Source: a virus. From it: a stretch of DNA of 24,016 nucleotides. This document shows positions 18,598 to 24,016 of the stretch, piece after piece. Position numbers and translations under genes: made by a program. How positions within the stretch are numbered: position 1 is the stretch's first letter; every line of letters begins with the position of its first letter. The stretch is taken from IMG/VR virus record IMGVR_UViG_3300013372_002243, positions 1 through 24,016 of that record. One strand, given 5' to 3'. The notes beneath the pieces were generated by a model, which saw only the letters and a list, made by a program, of their open reading frames with translations, was not told where the DNA came from and ran no database searches.

Positions 18598-20436
18598 ATG
18601 GCAACCGAAGAACTGGTCGAGTCTGCGTGGGGCGACATGGTCCCGTGGGAAGACTTCCCGCAAAACGATTGGGACTCCGCTACCGGCTCTGTGCCCGGCG
18701 GTGCGTTCGCGATCATCGAAGACCGGAGCGACGGAAAGTTCCGCCCGGTCTACCAATTCGAGTCAGACCTTCACCGACAACTGGCGGCCGTGCGTCGGGT
18801 GATCGGCCTGAACGAGCTGACGGAAGCTGTCACGACGGCGTTGCGGGTCTACATCTTCGGTAAGGGCATCGAGGTCGGAGTCCGGGCGGCGGCTCGGAAG
18901 GATGTTCCGCCGGAGCTGGTGGACGACGTGAAGCGGATCGTGGACCGGTTCGTCGAAACCAACGGGTTCATCAACGGGCTGGACACCGAGATTCACCAGC
19001 GGAGCCGGGACGACGGCGAAGCGTGCTGCCCGATTGAGCGGGACGGCAACGACATCGTCTGCGAGCCGATTGAGACGGTACAGCTCACGGAGCCGATGGC
19101 GGGACGGAGCCTTGAGCCGTGGGTCAGTCATACGTTCGGAATCGACTTTGAGTCGTTCGTCCCGTCGTGGTCGTTCGGCGTGCTGTCGGATTTCAAACGT
19201 CCGTCTCGGGCGAAGGGCTACCACGTCGTCTACGACGGAGCCGGTCGCGATTACGAGTTCTTTCCTCCGGAGCGGTTCGTCCATATCAAGCGGAACGTCC
19301 CGCGATCCGCCAAGCGTGGGGTATCCGACTGGCTGGCGGTACTCGACCGGATCAACCGGGTCGGAAAGCTGGTTCGCAACCTGTCCCACGGTGCAGCTCT
19401 CCAGTCGGCGATTGCGTGGATTGAGGAGTACGCGGCGGGGACTCCGTCGTCTCAGATCATGGGTTCGGGATCTCCCGGGATCGGCGGGAACGTCCAGAAC
19501 GGCCGGAACGGCAACCGGACGGAGCGGACCGTCACCTATCGTGAAGGGTCGATTCTTCGGGTGGGGGTAGGCAAGCAGTACAAACCCGGCCCGCTGGGAG
19601 CGGAGCGGAACGCAGGCTTCCAAGTGGTTGAGGAGATGCTGGAGCGGCTGATCGGAACGCGGTGGCTGATGCAGTACGCGATGATTAGCGGCGATCCTTC
19701 GAACAATAACTTCGCGTCGTCGCTGGTGGCGGAGGCCCCGTTCGTCAAGGCCCGTGAGGCGGATCAACAGTTTTACGGCGGGGCGTACAAGTCGCTGCTG
19801 TGGAAGGTCGTTCGGTACGCGGATCGGCTCGGGTGGCTCGACACGCGGGGGATCCCGTGCGACCGGCTGGAAGAACTGATCGACATCACGGTGGACTTCA
19901 CGAGTCCGGCGAGCCGTGATCGGTCGCAGCTTGTCGATCAATTGGTGAAGGAGGTCGCGCTCGGGGCGACGTCGCTTCGTACGGCCTCGGTGGAACTCGG
20001 TCGTGACTACGAAGAGGAGGTCGCAGCCGGTGCGGCTCCGGCGGTGGCGGCTGGCGGTGGCGGATTCGGTGGACCGATTCCGGGCATGGGTGGCGATCCT
20101 TCAACGGCGACGGAGGGGGGTGATCTTGTCTCTGCGGGAGGTGGTGAGATGTCGGGGCTATCCGCCCGGCAATTCGACCGGAACACGAGGGCGATCAATA
20201 AGGCGTTGGAGGCGTTCATCGCGGGCGGCTCCAGAGTCATCGCTAAGGGCACGCTGACGGCGTTGGGCGTCCCGGACGCAAAGGCGGAGGAGTACTTGAC
20301 CGACGCGGCCGACGGAGCGGTAGACGCTCCAGAACTGAGCGACACGGAACAGGCGGCGGTCGGTGCGGCTCTCGAATCGGTGGAGACGACCGAAGAGGCG
20401 TTGCAGGTCTTGCGGTCGATCCGGGATTACCCGTGA
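18598..20436 (+). CDS. Portal protein
   Basis: The portal is a dodecameric ring at one head vertex through which DNA enters and leaves. This 612-residue protein follows the terminase and shows the portal-like layout: an N-terminal region (residues about 45-100, LHRQLAAVRRVIGLNELTEA), a beta-rich core with KGYHVVYDGAGRDYEFFPPE and ERFVHIKRNVPRSAKRGVSD, a helical stem (ERLIGTRWLMQYAMISGDPS), then a basic-helical crown (PFVKAREADQQFYGGAYKSL, RDRSQLVDQLVKEVALGATS). Residues about 475-520 form a Gly/Ala-rich linker before a helical tail. ATG 18598 lies behind its own promoter. The family call is by order, size and motifs; there is no catalytic site to check. Confidence 0.85.
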   Translation: MATEELVESAWGDMVPWEDFPQNDWDSATGSVPGGAFAIIEDRSDGKFRPVYQFESDLHRQLAAVRRVIGLNELTEAVTTALRVYIFGKGIEVGVRAAARKDVPPELVDDVKRIVDRFVETNGFINGLDTEIHQRSRDDGEACCPIERDGNDIVCEPIETVQLTEPMAGRSLEPWVSHTFGIDFESFVPSWSFGVLSDFKRPSRAKGYHVVYDGAGRDYEFFPPERFVHIKRNVPRSAKRGVSDWLAVLDRINRVGKLVRNLSHGAALQSAIAWIEEYAAGTPSSQIMGSGSPGIGGNVQNGRNGNRTERTVTYREGSILRVGVGKQYKPGPLGAERNAGFQVVEEMLERLIGTRWLMQYAMISGDPSNNNFASSLVAEAPFVKAREADQQFYGGAYKSLLWKVVRYADRLGWLDTRGIPCDRLEELIDITVDFTSPASRDRSQLVDQLVKEVALGATSLRTASVELGRDYEEEVAAGAAPAVAAGGGGFGGPIPGMGGDPSTATEGGDLVSAGGGEMSGLSARQFDRNTRAINKALEAFIAGGSRVIAKGTLTALGVPDAKAEEYLTDAADGAVDAPELSDTEQAAVGAALESVETTEEALQVLRSIRDYP

Positions 20437-20461
20437 GGCGTTGAACACGAAAGGGACGGCG

Positions 20462-20707
20462 ATGGCGACGGATGCTGAGTGCGGAGAGATCGGAAACGCT
20501 GGCGAGGCGACGGCTAGGCGGCGGTCTTCCGGTGTGATCAAACATAATGGCTTCGCGGCCTTCCGGCGGCATGAGTCGGCGGACGTCTGCCCGTACCCGT
20601 CTGGCGGGAAGACCTCGCAGGAGAGACAGTGGTGGATGCACGGTTTCATAGCGGCGCAAGTGGTGGCGAGCTGTCGGGCGATGACGCTGGAGGAGATGCT
20701 CCGGTGA
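20462..20707 (+). CDS. Small Rmf/CrpP-like protein
   Basis: ATG 20462 follows GAAAGGG at 8 nt. The C-terminal half (NGFAAFRRHESADVCPYPSG, then ERQWWMHGFIAAQ) resembles the Rmf/CrpP fold (the CP-Y/F ... R..W..G+ pattern), small basic proteins related to ribosome modulation factor that recur in phage genomes. Rmf itself dimerises ribosomes; whether the phage form touches ribosomes is unknown. The first 30 residues are Ala/Gly-rich. Its location between portal and minor head genes is unusual for a translation-related protein. Its TGA overlaps the GTG of the next frame. Confidence 0.52.
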   Translation: MATDAECGEIGNAGEATARRRSSGVIKHNGFAAFRRHESADVCPYPSGGKTSQERQWWMHGFIAAQVVASCRAMTLEEMLR

Positions 20708-20895
20708 AATGGCTCGGGTCAGACCTGACGAACGAAAATCACTCGACCCCGTTGAAGCGGCTGGTCAATCCGCTGATGCGAGCCCTGCTAGGGTGGCACG
20801 TTGCGAGCGTGATCCGAGTCGAGCCAGACGGAGTGGCTCGATTCGAGCGGTATGTGCTGAGGCGGTGTTGCGTAGCTGGGGGGTCGCGTGGCTGA
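20704..20895 (+). CDS. Small hypothetical protein, 63 aa
   Basis: It starts at GTG 20704 in a GTGA overlap and ends 8 nt inside the next gene. The product (MKWLGSDLTNENHSTPLKRL then VNPLMRALLGWHVASVIRVE) looks like a plausible basic helical domain, followed by GVARFERYVLRRCC. Another frame across this region (from 20709) is Arg/Ser-rich and looks like a shadow. No family is recognised; the gene is supported by coupling and composition only. Confidence 0.48.
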   Translation: MKWLGSDLTNENHSTPLKRLVNPLMRALLGWHVASVIRVEPDGVARFERYVLRRCCVAGGSRG

Positions 20896-22540
20896 ACTCG
20901 AAGACCGAATGCAACGTGAGGCGAAGCTGGCGGCGTTGCTGTCCCGTGTGGGGGCGAACCAACGGCGTGAGCTGGAGAAGCTGCTCGGCAATCCGCCGGA
21001 CATCCGGAACGTCCCGGAAACGTGGTGGGACGATTCCCGAAAGGAAATCGAAGAGGTCTTGATCGCGTTGCTTCTACTGACGTTCGCGGCGTCGGCGTTC
21101 GCTCACGGGCTGGACAAGGTGAGAGCGGCGGCACGGGCGGAAGCGTGGGCGACACGGACGGGGGCGAGGATCGCGAAGGAGATGGTCCGGAACACGCGGA
21201 CGGGGCTTCGTGTGTCGCTGCGTGGAATCGTCGTGGGCGGAAAGCCGGTGAGTCTGGCGGATCTCCGGCAAGTGACGGTGCGATGGCTCGGCCCGGCCCG
21301 GTGGTCAAATGTCGCGACGACGGAGACGACGCGGGCGCAACACTTCGGCTCGGAATACGGGGTCGAAGAAACCGTCGGGCTGAGCAAGGACGACTATTGG
21401 GTGACGTCCGGGGACGCGAAGGTCTGCCCCGTCTGTGCCCCGCTGAACGGCACGACGCGGCCGGTGTGGTCCCGCAAGTTTCCGGGTGGGCCTCCGGAAC
21501 CGCACGTGAACTGCGTTCTGCCGGGGCAACTGGTGAACGTGCCGGGGTCAATCATCGCGGCGGCCAAATCGTTCTATGATGGACCGAGTGTTGAGATACG
21601 ACTTGCGAACGGGAGCGTCCTGTCCGCCACCAAGAATCACCCGGTACTGACTGACAAGGGATGGGTCGCGGCGGGACTGCTCGACGAAGGCCGCAACGTA
21701 TTCAGCAGCCTTCACGGTGAGCGGGTCAGTTCGGCTATCAACCCAGATGATGATAATCGACCAGCCGTTGTCGAGGAGATATTTGCAACGCTCCGGATGA
21801 CTGGCGAGATGGCGGCCGGAGGCGTGCCAGTTACCTCCGAAGATTTCCACGGCGATGGGGAGTTCCTTCACGGCGAAGTCGAGGTTGTACGGCCCAACGG
21901 ACTTCTGCTGGGTGAACGCGACGCCGGAGACGGCGAGCAACTCTACGAATCGTTGCTCCAGCGGAGACGAACGGGAGCCGGTTCGTTCGTGAGTGGAGGA
22001 ACGCCGGGACTTCTCGGTGGCGGTGACGACGCGGCCACGGGCTGCGATGTGTGCGGGAGCGACTTGGGATCGGCGTTGAGCCTCGGTCATGCGGCTCCAC
22101 TTGACGGACTCCGACTCAGACTGATTGCGGAGCGGGACGCATTTCTCTACCAGATGGCGGCGAATGACGGCTCGGGACACTCCGGCCGAACGCGACAAGG
22201 ACAACTCGGACTCGCCAGCGGAATAGCGACTCGCAATCGAATCGGCGTCTACGAGGATGATCCGCTTCTTTCCGGGCTGTCGAGGTCGAACGAAACCGTT
22301 GCGCTTCATCAACCCGTAGAACCAGACGGGACGGCCTCCGGCCTCTGGAGCGAGTTTGTCAACAGGTTCGCCAGCGAGGTAGCGACTTCCGAAGTGGTCG
22401 AGGTCAATCATCGTCGGTACAGGGGCCATGTTTACGATCTCCAAGTGAGCGGGGACGAGCTTTACATTTGCGGCGGCGTCGTGGTTCACAACTGTCGCTG
22501 CTACATATCGTATGCGATGGCTCCGGTGAAGTCACGCTGA
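20888..22540 (+). CDS. Minor head (SPP1 gp7/Mu F-like) morphogenesis protein, interrupted by an intein
   Basis: A 550-residue precursor. Residues 1-208 and 536-550 are the host protein: helical start, TTETTRAQHFGSEYGVEETV, and the Cys-Pro-X-Cys-like metal site KVCPVCAPLNGTTRPVW ending PEPHVN, which continues after the intein as CRCYISY. Joined, this gives the HxNCRC signature of the phage head morphogenesis (gp7/F) family, 223 residues long. These proteins sit inside the head near the portal and assist assembly. The start is GTG 20888, overlapping the previous small gene by 8 nt. Without splicing the metal site would be destroyed, so excision is presumably required for function. Confidence 0.85.
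   Translation: MAELEDRMQREAKLAALLSRVGANQRRELEKLLGNPPDIRNVPETWWDDSRKEIEEVLIALLLLTFAASAFAHGLDKVRAAARAEAWATRTGARIAKEMVRNTRTGLRVSLRGIVVGGKPVSLADLRQVTVRWLGPARWSNVATTETTRAQHFGSEYGVEETVGLSKDDYWVTSGDAKVCPVCAPLNGTTRPVWSRKFPGGPPEPHVNCVLPGQLVNVPGSIIAAAKSFYDGPSVEIRLANGSVLSATKNHPVLTDKGWVAAGLLDEGRNVFSSLHGERVSSAINPDDDNRPAVVEEIFATLRMTGEMAAGGVPVTSEDFHGDGEFLHGEVEVVRPNGLLLGERDAGDGEQLYESLLQRRRTGAGSFVSGGTPGLLGGGDDAATGCDVCGSDLGSALSLGHAAPLDGLRLRLIAERDAFLYQMAANDGSGHSGRTRQGQLGLASGIATRNRIGVYEDDPLLSGLSRSNETVALHQPVEPDGTASGLWSEFVNRFASEVATSEVVEVNHRRYRGHVYDLQVSGDELYICGGVVVHNCRCYISYAMAPVKSR
21512..22492 (+). mobile_element. Intein (327 codons) in the minor head gene
   Basis: Protein-splicing (Hint-fold) signatures bracket the insertion. 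Block A is CVLPGQLV with Cys1 at 21512-21514. Block B is NGSVLSATKNHPVL with the TxxH pattern (Thr40, His43). At the C-terminal end RGHVYDLQVSGDELYICGG matches block F, and VVVHN is block G (penultimate His326, Asn327 at 22490-22492), followed by Cys+1 (TGT at 22493) of the extein. No LAGLIDADG or HNH motif is visible in the sense frame. Instead the middle carries a nuclease gene on the opposite strand. The insertion site is the conserved Asn/Cys junction of the metal-binding signature, typical of inteins targeting invariant sites. Confidence 0.88.
21548..22429 (-). CDS. Antisense homing endonuclease inside the intein: two HTH-like segments plus Vsr/DUF559-like nuclease
   Basis: A 293-residue protein on the minus strand, entirely within the intein. 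ATG (complement of 22427-22429) has GGAG 9 nt upstream; the next ATG is at 22411 and a GTG at 22489. Residues about 8-50 and 60-105 are two HTH-like segments (LDHFGSRYLAGEPVDKLA; DADSIASRYSAGESELSL then SAGVSRAVIRRHL). A basic linker (MTEAQRRSQVAPAHIAARGR) follows. Residues about 156-230 are a Vsr/DUF559-type PD-(D/E)XK nuclease: SPLEQRFVELL (Glu158), VGPYNLDFAV (Asp184), LPIAVEIFGGNWH (Glu195, His202), then HPERCKYLLDNGWSIIIIWV. Vsr-like (EDxHD) nucleases are known homing enzymes. Unlike ordinary intein endonucleases it is not in frame with the splicing domain. Confidence 0.85.
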   Translation of the reverse strand: MAPVPTMIDLDHFGSRYLAGEPVDKLAPEAGGRPVWFYGLMKRNGFVRPRQPGKKRIILVDADSIASRYSAGESELSLSRSAGVSRAVIRRHLVEKCVPLRNQSESESVKWSRMTEAQRRSQVAPAHIAARGRVVTATEKSRRSSTHERTGSRSSPLEQRFVELLAVSGVAFTQQKSVGPYNLDFAVKELPIAVEIFGGNWHASGRHLASHPERCKYLLDNGWSIIIIWVDSRTDPLTVKAAEYVAAFVEQSRRDPSLVSQYRVILGGGQDAPVRKSYLNTRSIIERFGRRDD

Positions 22541-22637
22541 ATCTCGGCGGCGTCCCGGTGAGCCGACTGCGGCGGACGTGCGAAATCTTTTTTGAGAACG
22601 TCGCTTGCGTTCGTTTTGTTTCTCCAGTCGAATCCCT

Positions 22638-22666
22638 TTGACGTTGGTCCGCAGTCAACAAGATGA
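22638..22666 (+). promoter_or_regulatory. Possible promoter of the prohead protease gene
   Basis: -35 TTGACG (22638-22643), 17-nt spacer, then AGATGA (22661-22666; GATGAC with 18 nt). The 151-nt gap before the ATG at 22692 also holds a T-rich stretch (CTTTTTTGAGAACG near 22587). The -10 match is poor, so this is tentative. Apart from it I see nothing in the gap. Confidence 0.35.
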
Positions 22667-22691
22667 CGCGACACAAACAAACGGAGTCGAT

Positions 22692-23870
22692 ATGAAAACG
22701 AAGGCGATGAAGTCGATCAGGACGCAGATGCTCGAAACCGTCGTCAGCGAGAGTCTGGCGGCCGACGCGGTGGACCGGGAGGCCGGTGTAATTCGCGGGG
22801 TGAAGATTCTCGGGAGGGTCTCGAAGAACGGCCGGGTCTACTCCGACAAGGCGATGGATGACGGCGTCCGCATCTACGAGGGCCTCAAGGTCAACGTCGA
22901 TCATCCCGACAAGTCGCGGCCGAAGGCGGAGCGTGGGTTCCTCGAAGGGTTCGGTGAATTGCGTGGGGTGACGCGGAAGGACGACGGCGTCTACGGGGAT
23001 CTCCACTTTCTCAAGAGTCATCCGGCGGCGAGTCCCGTCTGCGAGTCGGCGGAGCGGTTCCCGAAGCAGTTCGGGTTGTCGCACAATGCCGAAGGGGAGA
23101 CGGTCCGAAGGGATGGCCAGACGGTGGTGGAGTCGCTGACAAGTGCCGTATCGGTGGACATTGTTGGACGCCCGGCAACGAACGAAGGAATCTTTGAGTC
23201 GGTCGATGCCGACGAGGGGGCGACAGTGGTCAAAACGTCGATTCGGAAGCTGGTTGAGTCCGGCAAGTGTTTGGTTTACAAGGCGAAACATCTCTTGGAG
23301 ATGGAAGGCGGCGACGCTGCTTTGATGGACACTCCCTACGACATGCCGATGTCGGACGGCGGCACGGAGGTCGAGGCGAATCCTGATGAGGCAATCGCGT
23401 CCGCTTTCGAGCAGGCGGTGGCGGCCGTGGTTAAGGACGAGTCGCTCGACGTCGCGGCCAAGCTGGCTCGGATTGAGGAGATTCTGACGGCTCACGAAAC
23501 GCTCAAGAGCGGTGCGGCGGCTCCGGCGGAGACTCCGGCGGCCGATGTGCCGGTTGCGGAGTCGGTCGTGCTGGAGTCGATCAAGGGCCTCCGGTCGCTG
23601 ATCGAATCGCAGTCCAGCAAGAACGCCGAACTCGCGGCCCGGTTGACGCTGATGGAATCGCGTCGGGAGGCGAAGCCGGAACGTGTGAAGGCGTTGGTCG
23701 AAGCGAAGGACGACGCGCATCGGATGCTGCTGTTGGAGTCGTGGCCGCTGATAGCGGGTCCGGCGAAACCGGCGACATCCCGGCCGTTGATGGAGTCGGC
23801 GGGGGCAAGCAAGCCCGCAGGCGACGCCAAGGGGTTCATGCAACGCATCAAGTCTAGCGGTCATATCTGA
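22692..23870 (+). CDS. Prohead protease with scaffold-like C-terminus
   Basis: A 392-residue protein following the minor head gene. The N-terminal 170 residues resemble phage capsid-maturation proteases: GRVSKNGRVYSDKAMDDG, then VDHPDKS (His71), GLSHNAEG (Ser130/His131) and SVDIVGRPATNEGIFES. This pattern of His and Ser in a beta-rich domain fits a serine protease of the prohead type. Residues about 235-360 are Glu/Ala/Lys-rich and helical (AKLARIEEILTAHETLKS, NAELAARLTLMESRREAK), probably the scaffolding segment cleaved during maturation. ATG 22692 has GGAG at 6 nt. A full alignment would be needed to name the family. Confidence 0.78.
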   Translation: MKTKAMKSIRTQMLETVVSESLAADAVDREAGVIRGVKILGRVSKNGRVYSDKAMDDGVRIYEGLKVNVDHPDKSRPKAERGFLEGFGELRGVTRKDDGVYGDLHFLKSHPAASPVCESAERFPKQFGLSHNAEGETVRRDGQTVVESLTSAVSVDIVGRPATNEGIFESVDADEGATVVKTSIRKLVESGKCLVYKAKHLLEMEGGDAALMDTPYDMPMSDGGTEVEANPDEAIASAFEQAVAAVVKDESLDVAAKLARIEEILTAHETLKSGAAAPAETPAADVPVAESVVLESIKGLRSLIESQSSKNAELAARLTLMESRREAKPERVKALVEAKDDAHRMLLLESWPLIAGPAKPATSRPLMESAGASKPAGDAKGFMQRIKSSGHI

Positions 23871-23928
23871 CCGGCGTTGGCCGGACGCAGTGAAGTGTTC
23901 AATTCAAACCGTTTGAGGAGTGATAAAG

Positions 23929-24016
23929 ATGAACGTGGTCCCAAGGGCACAGGCGACGAGAGAGCGACAGTTCTACGGATTCTTTGATGACTTCCTTTGG
24001 TACGTGATTACGCACC
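23929..24016 (+). CDS. Start of a head gene, possibly major capsid protein (cut by window end)
   Basis: ATG 23929 is preceded by GAGGAGTGATAAAG, a strong ribosome-binding site. The visible residues are NVVPRAQATRERQFYGFFDD then FLWYVITH. Its position directly downstream of protease/scaffold is where the major capsid gene is expected, and an aromatic-rich start is compatible, but 29 residues cannot confirm the identity. Confidence 0.5.
   Translation, partial: MNVVPRAQATRERQFYGFFDDFLWYVITH

Noticed and set aside
18763-19941. 392-codon minus-strand frame opposite the portal gene
   Set aside because: Composition dominated by Arg, Pro, His and Asp with no motif; it arises from GC-rich coding sequence on the plus strand.
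22404-23864. 486-codon minus-strand frame opposite the prohead protease
   Set aside because: Arg-rich shadow composition and no recognisable domain, unlike the minus-strand nuclease at 21548-22429, which has a full nuclease core.

Overview
The window looks like part of a tailed dsDNA bacteriophage (or prophage) genome from a high-GC bacterial host. The evidence is gene-dense, mostly one-strand organisation with stop/start overlaps (ATGA, GTGA), a terminase large subunit, portal, minor head protein and prohead protease in canonical order, and many tiny genes. The host cannot be named. The promoters are ordinary sigma-70-type (TTGACN, 17 nt, GATACT-like). Many ribosome-binding sites read GAAAGGG(T/G), which would pair with the extreme 3' tail of 16S rRNA.

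Layout. (1) 1-4.1 kb: small replication/recombination genes including a RusA-type Holliday junction resolvase and an SMC/RecN-like ATPase. (2) 4.15-4.8 kb: a free-standing HNH homing-type endonuclease preceded by a pseudoknot-capable leader. (3) 4.86-11.2 kb: an accessory island of about twenty small, mostly unrecognised genes. It is punctuated by four near-copies of one promoter cassette, by a leader box repeated before the start codons, by GC-rich hairpins, and by a 188-nt element closed by a perfect 23-bp inverted repeat (structured RNA or MITE). (4) 11.2-15.5 kb: a 7-deazaguanine DNA-modification operon (ParB-like protein, DpdA-type transglycosylase, QueD-like paralogue, VUT/YhhQ-type transporter, QueD, QueE, phosphoribosyltransferase-FolE fusion). 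No QueC is visible, so the cassette may stop at 7-carboxy-7-deazaguanine or a decarboxylated product. (5) 15.6-24 kb: packaging and head module (putative small terminase, large terminase, sigma-region-4-like protein, portal, Rmf/CrpP-like protein, minor head protein, prohead protease/scaffold, start of a further head gene).

The most striking object is in the minor head gene. Its conserved HVN/CRC site is split by a 327-codon intein. On the opposite strand, in exact codon register, almost the whole intein also encodes a 293-aa protein with two helix-turn-helix-like segments and a Vsr/DUF559-like (PD-(D/E)XK-fold) nuclease domain. This looks like a homing endonuclease gene carried antisense inside the intein that shelters it, instead of being fused in frame.

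How the parts may work together (inference): early promoters switch on the small-gene island; the deazaguanine operon, from its own promoter, makes and inserts modified guanine to shield the DNA from restriction; late promoters drive packaging and head genes; and two unrelated homing nucleases (HNH and the antisense Vsr-like one) parasitise the genome.
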